Source of the DNA: Eubacterium sp. AM49-13BH
GTDB taxonomy: Bacteria; Bacillota; Clostridia; Lachnospirales; Lachnospiraceae
Length of the DNA stretch: 30,104 bases
Assembly (NCBI RefSeq): GCF_003464165.1
Contig: NZ_QSEK01000032.1
Coordinates: 1 to 30,104, forward strand
Direction of reading: 5' to 3'
Shown: piece after piece, positions 23,548 to 30,104 of the stretch
How the letters are laid out: every line of letters starts with the position of its first letter
How positions within the stretch are numbered: position 1 is the first letter of the stretch
Notes under the pieces: model-generated
Databases searched by the model: none
Told to the model about the DNA's origin: nothing
Seen by the model: only the letters and a program-made list of their open reading frames with translations
Program-made: the position numbers and the translations under genes

Positions 23548-23925
23548 ATGTATGTAGTGCTAATGTATTTTTGCATTACTTTTTTTTGGATTGATACTTA
23601 TTATGATGGCAGTGGAAGGATGACATATTTTATGGAGGATAAATGTATGGAATGGAGACAGGAAAAAGACATGCCGGTATTTATGTATATTTTTCTTAAT
23701 AAAATAGAGAATGCCGAGGAAGCAAGATGGACAGAGAAAGAGAAAAATGAGGGGTATAAGACATATAAAAAGTTGTTAGAACTTACAGAGGATGATTCAT
23801 CCGATGTAATTAAAAAATGTCTCAGGATAATTAAAGAAACAAGGCATATTGTAGAGTATGAGCTTTGGAACAAGATTGTATATTTTATGACTGATTATAT
23901 TAATGGTGAGACTGTGTGGGGATAA
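23548..23925 (+). CDS. Hypothetical protein, likely MerR-controlled
   Basis: A 125-aa protein I do not recognise. The first ~20 residues are hydrophobic and aromatic (MYVVLMYFCITFFWIDTYYD); the rest is charged and helical with no signature motif. The start at 23548 follows an excellent AGAGGTGATC. A second in-frame ATG at 23647 also has a well-placed GGAGGA (23634-23639), so a 92-aa form lacking the hydrophobic part is possible. It lies downstream of the 19-bp-spacer promoter (23428-23461), divergent from merR, which makes it the best candidate target of that regulator. It ends well before the candidate small RNA. Confidence 0.7.
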   Translation: MYVVLMYFCITFFWIDTYYDGSGRMTYFMEDKCMEWRQEKDMPVFMYIFLNKIENAEEARWTEKEKNEGYKTYKKLLELTEDDSSDVIKKCLRIIKETRHIVEYELWNKIVYFMTDYINGETVWG

Positions 23926-23976
23926 GTGAAAAGTTGTCTGATAATTTTATAATATTTGAAAAGAAAAAGAATATAC

Positions 23977-24005
23977 TTGTAATGTCTGATGGCATGTGAT
24001 AGAAT
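23977..24005 (+). promoter_or_regulatory. Strong promoter of a candidate small RNA
   Basis: -35 TTGTAA (23977-23982), a 17-bp spacer and an extended -10 TGATAGAAT (23997-24005). No open reading frame follows before the terminator at 24042-24075. Confidence 0.6.
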
Positions 24006-24011
24006 GTCATT

Positions 24012-24078
24012 GGATATAAGTAGTGCATTCAAGCAATCTACGAAAACCCCACGAGTTCGGGCTCGTGGGGTTTTCTAT
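24012..24078 (+). ncRNA. Candidate small RNA with two hairpins
   Basis: Predicted from about 7 nt after the extended -10 to the T-run of a strong terminator, about 67 nt. Hairpin 1 pairs GTAG/CTAC and TGC/GCA (24020-24041) around ATTCAA with a 2-nt bulge. Hairpin 2 is the terminator: GAAAACCCCACGAG (24042-24055) with CTCGTGGGGTTTTC (24062-24075), a 14-bp perfect stem. There is no start codon with a ribosome site. It could also just be the terminator of the upstream gene with a chance promoter. Confidence 0.45.
24042..24075. terminator. Strong intrinsic terminator, symmetrical
   Basis: A 14-bp perfect stem with loop TTCGGG; the stem itself ends in AAAA/TTTT, so it can work in either direction. 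It closes the 23548 transcript and the candidate small RNA. Confidence 0.92.
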
Positions 24079-24110
24079 TCCGTTCTGGCAGGGGTAGCAC
24101 TAGGAATTAT

Positions 24111-24171
24111 ATCATAGCAATATATAATAAACAAGTATATAAAAAACACGAATAATAACTATTGCTATGAT
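24111..24171. repeat. 11-bp inverted repeat upstream of the aminotransferase promoter
   Basis: ATCATAGCAAT (24111-24121) and ATTGCTATGAT (24161-24171) are perfect inverted copies 39 bp apart, enclosing very AT-rich DNA. The inner arm touches the conserved operator starting at 24172. Possibly a looping site for a regulator. Confidence 0.6.
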
Positions 24172-24225
24172 TTATGATTTTATAACCAACATGTATTTTA
24201 CAGGAATGACACATGGGGGTATGAT
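24172..24225 (+). promoter_or_regulatory. Operator and promoter module, copy 1 (aminotransferase operon)
   Basis: 24172-24213 matches 28368-28409 at 40 of 42 positions. It holds the dyad TTAT-N6-ATAA, -35 TTTACA (24197-24202), a 17-bp spacer and -10 TATGAT (24220-24225). The shared dyad lies where a LysR-type activator would bind; the LysR gene at 26501-27358 is the obvious candidate. Confidence 0.75.
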
Positions 24226-24244
24226 ACATTTATCAAGGGCAAAG

Positions 24245-24280
24245 GAGCCGGAAATCTTTAGGGAATTCTGGCTCTTTTTT
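24245..24280 (+). terminator. Intrinsic terminator in the leader of the aminotransferase operon (attenuator candidate)
   Basis: GAGCCGGAA (24245-24253) pairs with TTCTGGCTC (24266-24274, one G-U), followed by TTTTTT. It sits between the promoter at 24197-24225 and the ribosome site at 24298, so transcripts of the operon must read through it. Confidence 0.75.
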
Positions 24281-24312
24281 GCATTAGCATGTATTTGAAG
24301 GAGGAAATATAT

Positions 24313-25502
24313 ATGGAATACGAGATTTCTAATCGTTTATCAGGTGTGCATGGTTCGATGATACGAGAACTTTTTAAGTTAGGAGCAAGCAAGGATATTA
24401 TATCTTTTGGCGGTGGCAATCCGTCAGCAGAGACATTTCCATGCAGGGAAATAGAAGAGATAGCAGCAAAGGGTCTTGGCGAGAATCCTGTTTCTTTATT
24501 ACAGTATGGACTGAGTGAAGGTTATACACCTCTGCGTGATACTATGAAGAAATATCTTGAGAAGAAGGAAGGCTTTGATTTCGAGAATAATGAGCTTTTC
24601 ATAGTGTCAGGCGGACAGCAGTGTGCGGACCTTACAACTAAGGCACTTGTTAATGAGGATACGTTGTGCTTACTGAAGAGCCTGCATTTGTAGGCTGCCT
24701 TAATACATTCCGTTCTTACGGTGCAAAGCTTGTAGGAATCCCAATGGAGCAGGACGGAATGAATATAAATGCGCTTGAGGAGGCTTTAAAGGCTAATCCT
24801 GATGCAAAGCTTTTATACACAATTCCATCTTTCCAGAATCCTACAGGAATTACAACTTCTCTTGAGAAGAGAAAAAAAGTATATGAGCTTTGCTGCAAAT
24901 ATGATATCGCAATATTAGAGGACAATCCTTACGGTGAATTAAGATTTGCAGGTGAAAATGTGCCAACTATCAAGTCGATGGATACAGAGGGCAGGGTTAT
25001 ATATGCAGGAAGCTTCTCAAAGGTAATGGCACCTGCATTCCGTCTTGGTTTTCTTGTGTTTAACAAGTCGCTCACAGGACCGCTTACAGTTGCAAAACAG
25101 TGCACAGATGTACATTCAACTGTCCTTTTCCAGTACATTTGTAATGAATATATTAATAACTATGATTTCGACAAGCATCTTGAGGATTCAAGAAAGGTGT
25201 ATGAGCACAAATGTAATCTCATGATGGAGTGCATGAAGAAGGAATTCCATCCTTCAGTAACCTTCGGTCACCCTGAGGGCGGACTTTTCGTAATGGCATT
25301 CCTGCCAGAGGGAATGGATTCTGCACCATTTGTAAGGGAGGCTATTAACAGAGGTGTTCTCTCAGTTCCGGGAGCAGCGTTCTTAGCAGATGAGAGCCAG
25401 AAGTCTAATGGATTCAGACTTAATTATTCGACACCTTCTGATGAGCAGATTGTTAAGGGAATCGAAATTCTTGGAAAACTTACATATGAGTGGATTAAGT
25501 AG
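24313..25502 (+). pseudogene. PLP-dependent aminotransferase (class I/II), interrupted by a frameshift
   Basis: Fold-type I aminotransferase of the LysN/2-aminoadipate/aromatic type, which would turn an amino acid into its 2-oxoacid. The first part (24313-24693) begins YEISNRLSGVHGSMIRELFK and reads FGGGNPSAETFP, LQYGLSEGYTPLRD and VSGGQQCADLTTKALVNE, then runs out of frame. The second frame resumes at about 24666 with LTEEPAFVGCLNTFRSYGAK and carries NPTGI, LEDNPYGELRF and the PLP-lysine motif GSFSKVMAP, ending at 25502. Loss of one G at GAGGATAC (24655-24662) would explain it: GAGGGATAC restores NEGYVVLTEEP. The ribosome site is AAGGAGG. Mutation, sequencing error or recoding cannot be told apart here. 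Confidence 0.88.
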
Positions 25503-25517
25503 GAGGAGTGAAAAGTT

Positions 25518-26504
25518 ATGAAGATAGCAGCATTCAGCGTTCGTCAAGATGAAAAACAGTATTTTGATACATTTGCAAATGTATACAAGGTGGAATTACA
25601 GATTAATAGGAGCGGATTTACAGCAGATGATATAGAAAGTGTCAAAGGCTGTGAGGCTATGTCGGTGTGCGATGGCATGTGTGACTTGTCAGCACCTGTT
25701 CTTGAAAAGCTTGCAGCAGAGGGTGTAAAGTACATCGGTTTCAGGACAATCGGATATAACAGTGTTGACCTTGAGGCAGCAAAGCGCCTTGGAATCCGTG
25801 TTGCACACAGCGGATATTCGCCATATTCAGTTGCCAATTATACAGTAATGCTTATGCTTATGTGTATCCGTAAGGCTTTGTATGTAATGATGCGTTCACA
25901 CACAGCAGATTATTCACTTGGTCCTATATGTGGACGTGAAATGCAGAATATGACAGTAGGTATTATCGGGACAGGAAGAATTGGAAAGGCAGTAATTAAG
26001 AATCTTTCAGGATTTGGATGTAAGATTATTGCGTATGACCCATATCCTGCAAAAGGCCTTGAAAATGTTGAGTATGTAACTCTTGATGAATTGTATGCCA
26101 GAGCAGATATTATCTCGCTTCATACTTTTTTAAGTGATGAGACATATCATATGATTAATAAGGATTCAATTGCAAAGATGAAGGATGGCGTTATCCTTAT
26201 AAATGCGGCAAGGGGTGCGCTTGTTGATACAAAGGATCTGATTGAGGCTGTTGAGAGTGGCAAGATTGGTTCAGTTGGAACTGACTGCTGTGAGGGTGAG
26301 GATGAATTTATCCGTACAGACCGTAAGTATGATGACCTTGTTGTTAATCACGATTACATCATACTTAAGTCTTTCCAGAATACTATTGTCACACCTCATG
26401 TTGCATTTTTCACAGATCAGGCTGTGTCTGATATGGTTGAGTCTTCAGTTAAGAGTGTTGTGCAGTTTGCAGCCGGTGAAGACACACCATTAGAGGTGCA
26501 TTAA
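25518..26504 (+). CDS. D-isomer-specific 2-hydroxyacid dehydrogenase
   Basis: A 328-aa NAD-dependent enzyme that reduces 2-oxoacids to D-2-hydroxyacids (D-lactate dehydrogenase class). The Rossmann motif GIIGTGRIGKAV is near residues 148-159. The catalytic trio is Arg232 (NAARGALVD), Glu261 (CCEGEDEF) and His294 (VTPHVAFFTD), with spacing as in D-lactate dehydrogenase. Being 15 nt after the aminotransferase, with AGGAGGAG overlapping its stop, suggests it reduces that enzyme's product; relatives act on phenylpyruvate or indolepyruvate as well as pyruvate. Its stop codon overlaps that of the convergent lysR gene. Confidence 0.94.
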   Translation: MKIAAFSVRQDEKQYFDTFANVYKVELQINRSGFTADDIESVKGCEAMSVCDGMCDLSAPVLEKLAAEGVKYIGFRTIGYNSVDLEAAKRLGIRVAHSGYSPYSVANYTVMLMLMCIRKALYVMMRSHTADYSLGPICGREMQNMTVGIIGTGRIGKAVIKNLSGFGCKIIAYDPYPAKGLENVEYVTLDELYARADIISLHTFLSDETYHMINKDSIAKMKDGVILINAARGALVDTKDLIEAVESGKIGSVGTDCCEGEDEFIRTDRKYDDLVVNHDYIILKSFQNTIVTPHVAFFTDQAVSDMVESSVKSVVQFAAGEDTPLEVH

Positions 26505-27358
26505 TTATTCAAATTTTTGAAATATTCTTCAAGCTGGTGCTCGAAGATTCGCTGATTTTCTGAGCAGAATGAGCCAAGCGGCTGATAATAAATGCTTCTG
26601 AAATGTGGACAGTCATCTATATGCAGCAGGCTTATGTTTTCAGGAAGGCTGCTGCTTGTCCATGTTACAGAGGCAACAAATGATACTCCAAGACCGAGAC
26701 TTATGAGTTTGCCCTGTAATATGTAATCATTGCAAGAGTAGGCTATCTGAGGAGTTTTCTTACATTTACTGAATATTGAATTGAACACTCCGGCGTAGGA
26801 TGGGGAATCTGCAAGGTCAATGAATTTCTCGTCCATCATCTGTTCTACTGATATGTGTCCTGTATGGGCAAGTGGATGTGATGATGAAACGGCAAGGCAG
26901 ATTTCTTCTGTCATAAGAAGGTGTGCATTGTCTGGAATATCATAAGCTGATGAGACAGAGTCAATCAGCAGGTCACACCCTTTTGGTTCAGAAGATATTG
27001 AAAAGCTGACATGAGGGTGCTCATGGATAAAATCTTTAAGTACATTGCTGACAAGAACTGCACTTGAGCGGAGACAGAGCCTTATTTCGCCTGCATCGCC
27101 AAGACTTTCACTGACAGCACGCGCAGCATCTTCTGAAAGAGCCAGTATTCTGTCTGCATATTCAAGCAGAATTTCTCCCTGACGGGTACATTCGAGCCCT
27201 TTTTTATTACGGATAAAAAGCTGTGCGCCAAATTCCTCTTCAAGCTTGTGGATTGTCTTGCTTAATGCTGGCTGTGCTATGCACAGTTCACTGGCAGCGC
27301 GGGTCATATTCTTGTGTCTGGCGGCAGCCTGAAACTGCCTGAGCTGATATAATTCCAT
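26501..27358 (-). CDS. LysR family transcriptional regulator
   Basis: A 285-aa regulator with an N-terminal helix-turn-helix (residues 1-60: ELYQLRQFQAAARHKNMTRA then ASELCIAQPALSKTIHKLEE) and a periplasmic-binding-like effector domain (~90-280). LysR proteins usually control nearby genes with a small metabolite as co-inducer. Candidate targets are the divergent permease at 27435 and, through the shared operator, the aminotransferase and NSS genes. Its stop codon shares TTAA (26501-26504) with that of the dehydrogenase gene. AGAGGTGCG lies before the ATG. Confidence 0.94.
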   Translation of the reverse strand: MELYQLRQFQAAARHKNMTRAASELCIAQPALSKTIHKLEEEFGAQLFIRNKKGLECTRQGEILLEYADRILALSEDAARAVSESLGDAGEIRLCLRSSAVLVSNVLKDFIHEHPHVSFSISSEPKGCDLLIDSVSSAYDIPDNAHLLMTEEICLAVSSSHPLAHTGHISVEQMMDEKFIDLADSPSYAGVFNSIFSKCKKTPQIAYSCNDYILQGKLISLGLGVSFVASVTWTSSSLPENISLLHIDDCPHFRSIYYQPLGSFCSENQRIFEHQLEEYFKNLNN

Positions 27359-27434
27359 GTTCGCACCTCTCTTGTATGTAGTATTTTATAAAAATTACAA
27401 TTAACATAATATAGAAATCAGGATATTTACGATT

Positions 27435-28349
27435 ATGATAACACAAATATTATTAACGCAGACATTTATAATGTTTATTCTTATGATTCTGGGACTGATT
27501 CTGTCTAAAACAGGTCTACTTACAGAACATGGCAGTAAGGATATGGCCAATATTCTGCTGTATGCGGTTATTCCGTGTGTAATTATAAGAAGCTATATAA
27601 CAGATTTCACGATGGAGAAGCTGTATGGACTTCTTATGTCGGCGGTACTGGCTGTAGCTGCATTTGCAGTGGCGATAGCTGTATCATATATAATATACGG
27701 CATGCGAAAGCCGATAGACAACTTTGGAACTGCTTTCTGTAACGCAGGATTTATCGGAATTCCACTTGTAACTGCGGTATTTGGAAATGAAGCGGCATTC
27801 TATGTTGCGTCATTTGCAAGTATTCTTAATCTGTTGCAGTGGACATACGGAATTGTGATAATAACCCGCCGCAAGGATATGATAAATATAAAAAAGGTAT
27901 TCGTCAATCCTGTGACAATATCACTTGTTATAGGACTGTTTCTTTTTATTACGGGAATTAAACTGCCAGGTGTAATAAACAGCACGATGGCTGGAGTTGC
28001 GGCACTTAATACACCTGCAGCCATGATAGTACTGGGATATTATCTGTCATGTGTCAGGATCCGTGACTTACTGCTTAATCCGTCCCTGTATCTGGCATCG
28101 TTTGTCAGGCTTATAATAATTCCGCTGCTTACACTGCTTGTGCTTTATATTATACCGGCGGGACACGGTCAGATTGGAATGATTACACTAATTGCTGCGG
28201 CAACACCGGTTGGAACGAGTACGGCAATATTTGCACAGAAATTCGGGCAGGATTATGAGAGGGCAGTATGTATGGTCTGTCTGTCGACGCTGTTTTCGAT
28301 TATTACAATGCCGGTTGTGATGTATCTGGCACAGATGTGGATTATGTAG
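27435..28349 (+). CDS. AEC (auxin efflux carrier) family permease
   Basis: A 304-aa protein with about ten membrane helices. AEC features include FNAGF-like FCNAGFIGIPLVTAVFGNEA (about residues 97-116) and the late AAATPVGTSTAIFAQKFGQD motif. Bacterial members export or exchange malate and other organic acids. With a 2-oxoacid/2-hydroxyacid pathway next door, a hydroxyacid or aryl-acid substrate is plausible but not shown. It is divergent from lysR with a 76-bp gap that must hold both promoters. The ribosome site is weak (AGGATA, 11 nt from the ATG). Confidence 0.88.
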   Translation: MITQILLTQTFIMFILMILGLILSKTGLLTEHGSKDMANILLYAVIPCVIIRSYITDFTMEKLYGLLMSAVLAVAAFAVAIAVSYIIYGMRKPIDNFGTAFCNAGFIGIPLVTAVFGNEAAFYVASFASILNLLQWTYGIVIITRRKDMINIKKVFVNPVTISLVIGLFLFITGIKLPGVINSTMAGVAALNTPAAMIVLGYYLSCVRIRDLLLNPSLYLASFVRLIIIPLLTLLVLYIIPAGHGQIGMITLIAAATPVGTSTAIFAQKFGQDYERAVCMVCLSTLFSIITMPVVMYLAQMWIM

Positions 28350-28365
28350 TTTAATTATTATTTTT

Positions 28366-28421
28366 GGTTATGGTTTTATAACCAACATGTATTTTACAGG
28401 AATAACACAATGGTATATTAT
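28366..28421 (+). promoter_or_regulatory. Operator and promoter module, copy 2 (NSS symporter)
   Basis: 28368-28409 matches copy 1 (24172-24213) at 40 of 42 positions. Here the dyad is extended to GGTTAT-N6-ATAACC (28366-28383). -35 TTTACA (28393-28398), a 17-bp spacer and -10 TATTAT (28416-28421) follow. Confidence 0.75.
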
Positions 28422-28430
28422 ACAGACATC

Positions 28431-28482
28431 AAAGGCAAAGGCGCCATGACCCGGAAGGGTTTCTGGCTCCTTTGCCTTTTTT
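28431..28482 (+). terminator. Terminator directly after promoter copy 2 (attenuator or sRNA end)
   Basis: A 16-bp stem with one mismatch pairs 28431-28446 with 28464-28479 and has a small inner ACCC/GGGT helix; it is followed by a run of T. It can end the permease transcript. It also begins only about 3 nt after the predicted start of transcription from copy 2, so NSS transcripts from that promoter must pass it. Confidence 0.85.
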
Positions 28483-28563
28483 GCGTATGAGCGTTCATGA
28501 AGAAACTTTGGTACAGACAAGTGATGTGCTATTGGCAATATGAGGAAGAAAGGAACTAAAGCT

Positions 28564-29910
28564 ATGGGAAATAACGGAATTGAATTGGAAAGAGATGGCT
28601 TTAAGAGCCGTACAGGTTTTATTCTTGCCTGTATCGGTTCGGCAGTAGGAATGGGAAATATATGGCGTTTTCCATATATGGTATCTGCATGGGGTGGTAT
28701 GACATTTTTAATACCTTATGTATTATTTGTAATATTGATAGGTTCAACAGGTGTTATCGAGGAGATGGCACTTGGCCGTGCAACTAAGGGCGGACCTATT
28801 AAAGCATTTGGCGACTGTATGCAGATGCGTACAGGAAAGAGAAAAGCAGGTGAGGCAATTGGTTTTATTCCTGTGCTTGGCTCACTGGCTCTGGCAATGG
28901 GCTATACTGTAGTTGTTGGCTGGATATTCAAATATACTTATCTTGCATTTTCTGGAAAGCTTTCAGCAATGGGCAATGATATGTCAGCTATTGGTGGTAT
29001 GTTTGGAAGTACAGCAAGCACATTTGGCAATAATATGTGGCTTATAATCGCGATGGTTGTAACTGCTGTTATTATGGCACTTGGTATTGCAGGCGGAATT
29101 GAGAAAGCAAACAAGGTCATGATGCCTTTGCTTTTCATCATGTTTGTAGGACTTGGAATATATATCTTCACACTTCCTGGTTCAAGTGCAGGTTATAAAT
29201 ACATTTTTACTCTTAATCCTAAGGGACTTCTTGATATAAAGCTCTGGATATATGCATTTGGTCAGGCGTTCTTCTCACTGTCTATCGCAGGTAACGGAAC
29301 TGTTATCTATGGTTCATATCTTAGTGATAAGGAAAATGTTGTTTCTTCTGCAAGAAATGTTGCAGTATTTGATACTATTGCTGCTATATTAGCTGCATTT
29401 GTTATTATTCCGGGTATGGCAGCAGGCGGTGCAGAGTTATCTTCAGGTGGTCCCGGACTTATGTTTATCTATCTTGTAAATGTATTTAATGGTATGCCGG
29501 GTGGAAAGATTGTAGGAATTGTATTCTATGTATGTGTTCTGTTTGCCGGTATGAGCTCACTTGTTAATCTGTATGAAGCTCCGGTTGCAACTATTCAGGA
29601 GAAGCTTAAGCTTAACCGTGTTGCATCTGTTGGAATTATCGCAGTGGCTGGCTGTGTTGTGTCACTTGTAATACAGGGTATTGTATCAGGCTGGATGGAC
29701 GCAGTATCTATCTACATCTGCCCACTTGGCGCAATGCTCGCAGCAATTATGTTCTTCTGGGTTGCAGGAAAGAAGTTTGCTGTTGATGCAGTTAATGCAG
29801 GTGCAGATAAGCCTGTTGGAAAGTGGTTTGTACCACTTGGCAAATATGTCCTTGTTCCACTTTCACTTGTTGCACTTATTGCAGGTGCTTTACTTGGTGG
29901 AATTGGCTGA
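28564..29910 (+). CDS. Neurotransmitter:sodium symporter (NSS) family amino acid transporter
   Basis: A 448-aa Na+-coupled amino acid importer of the LeuT/MhsT/TnaT type. The unwound first helix with the substrate and sodium site is GSAVGMGNIWRFPY (25-38), preceded by the conserved SRTGFILACI. Other marks are AFFSLSIAGNGTVIYGSYLS in helix 6 and AGMSSLVNLYEAPV in helix 8. About 11-12 helices are visible, the usual bacterial count. Bacterial members favour hydrophobic or aromatic amino acids such as tryptophan. ATG 28564 follows AAAGGA; the in-frame ATG at 28540 has no ribosome site. Control is likely through the 28366-28482 module. Confidence 0.93.
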   Translation: MGNNGIELERDGFKSRTGFILACIGSAVGMGNIWRFPYMVSAWGGMTFLIPYVLFVILIGSTGVIEEMALGRATKGGPIKAFGDCMQMRTGKRKAGEAIGFIPVLGSLALAMGYTVVVGWIFKYTYLAFSGKLSAMGNDMSAIGGMFGSTASTFGNNMWLIIAMVVTAVIMALGIAGGIEKANKVMMPLLFIMFVGLGIYIFTLPGSSAGYKYIFTLNPKGLLDIKLWIYAFGQAFFSLSIAGNGTVIYGSYLSDKENVVSSARNVAVFDTIAAILAAFVIIPGMAAGGAELSSGGPGLMFIYLVNVFNGMPGGKIVGIVFYVCVLFAGMSSLVNLYEAPVATIQEKLKLNRVASVGIIAVAGCVVSLVIQGIVSGWMDAVSIYICPLGAMLAAIMFFWVAGKKFAVDAVNAGADKPVGKWFVPLGKYVLVPLSLVALIAGALLGGIG

Positions 29911-29966
29911 TGGAGGATTGGACTGGTTGATTGAGACTGGCGAATTAGAATTGGCGGATTGCGACT

Positions 29967-29995
29967 GGCGGATTGCTTTGCAATCCGCCTTTTTT
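29967..29995 (+). terminator. Intrinsic terminator after the NSS gene
   Basis: A perfect 10-bp stem, GGCGGATTGC (29967-29976) with GCAATCCGCC (29980-29989), a 3-nt loop and six T. Confidence 0.92.
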
Positions 29996-30104
29996 GCGTG
30001 GAGGGGAGCGGGAGCGTGGCGGATTGGACCTTGAGGCGGAGGGGAGGCACGCGGAAGTCCAAAAGGAGTGAGAAGGAGAGGAGGATTGGACTTTGAAGCG
30101 GAGG
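29996..30104. repeat. G-rich repetitive end of the window, possible edge of another element
   Basis: Contains AGCGGGAGCGT (30007-30017), the same string as at the core/arm junction of elements B and C. GGATTGGAC occurs three times around here (29915-29923, 30021-30029, 30083-30091), the last two followed by near-identical TTGARGCGGAGG. No open reading frame is convincing. The window ends before any partner arm could be seen. Confidence 0.5.

Noticed and set aside
24160..24312. The aminotransferase leader as a known riboswitch class
   Set aside because: Predicted RNA before the terminator is only about 15 nt, and none of the conserved blocks of known aptamers is visible.
28446..28490. A 14-codon frame with Phe and Trp (MTRKGFWLLCLFCV) that looks like a leader peptide for the NSS gene
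   Set aside because: It lies inside the terminator hairpin, and copy 1 of the module has no counterpart, so translation-coupled attenuation is not supported.
1..30104. Search for tRNA, rRNA, CRISPR repeats, insertion sequences and phage genes
   Set aside because: None was recognised on either strand; the repeats present are the palindromic elements described.

Overview
The window reads as chromosome of a low-GC Firmicute of the Lachnospiraceae (Clostridia). Evidence: strong AGGAGG-type ribosome sites, AT-rich codon use, the sporulation genes spoIIR and spoIIID, a SAM-I riboswitch on metK, and many Na+-coupled or MATE-type transporters. Lachnospira (Eubacterium) eligens or a close relative is my guess from general gene style; it is not proven here. 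No rRNA, tRNA, CRISPR array, phage or transposase gene was seen.

Layout. 1-5407 is a rightward block: an AraC regulator, then ispE (isoprenoid precursor synthesis), a GntR regulator, spoIIR, a DUF1934 protein and nicotinate phosphoribosyltransferase. 5408-6704 is repeat-rich and holds three long palindromic elements (A, B, C), two degenerate relatives and one small membrane-anchored protein gene. 6705-8527 (leftward) encodes a PlsC-type acyltransferase and an ApbE flavin transferase lipoprotein. 8714-13126 (rightward) encodes a trigger-factor/FKBP-like lipoprotein foldase, a SulP anion transporter and a MATE exporter. 13274-15096 (leftward) holds metK with its SAM-I riboswitch, and spoIIID. 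15190-18891 is a three-gene operon: a cytoplasmic leucine-rich-repeat protein, a VWA/DUF2201 protein and a MoxR-type AAA+ ATPase. 18916-23339 (leftward) holds a DUF1275 membrane protein, another giant palindrome (D), an Na+:solute symporter, a tiny lipoprotein, and a merR-yitT operon. A MerR-type promoter with a 19-bp spacer points the other way, to an unknown 125-aa protein, followed by a candidate small RNA.

24313-29910 looks like an amino-acid catabolism and transport island. It has a frameshifted PLP aminotransferase, a D-2-hydroxyacid dehydrogenase, a LysR regulator, an AEC-family permease and an NSS-family Na+:amino-acid symporter. The aminotransferase and the NSS genes, 4.2 kb apart, carry almost the same 42-bp operator/promoter (40 of 42 bases identical). 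In each case the predicted transcript then runs directly into an intrinsic terminator. The simplest reading is one regulon: uptake of an amino acid, transamination to a 2-oxoacid, reduction to a 2-hydroxyacid and export.

The strongest unexplained signals are: (1) the palindrome family A/B/C, with a conserved ~90-nt core, compensatory base changes, and 31-32-nt outer arms that differ between copies yet still pair; (2) the duplicated promoter-attenuator module; (3) the LRR-VWA-MoxR operon; (4) the candidate small RNA at about 24012-24078.
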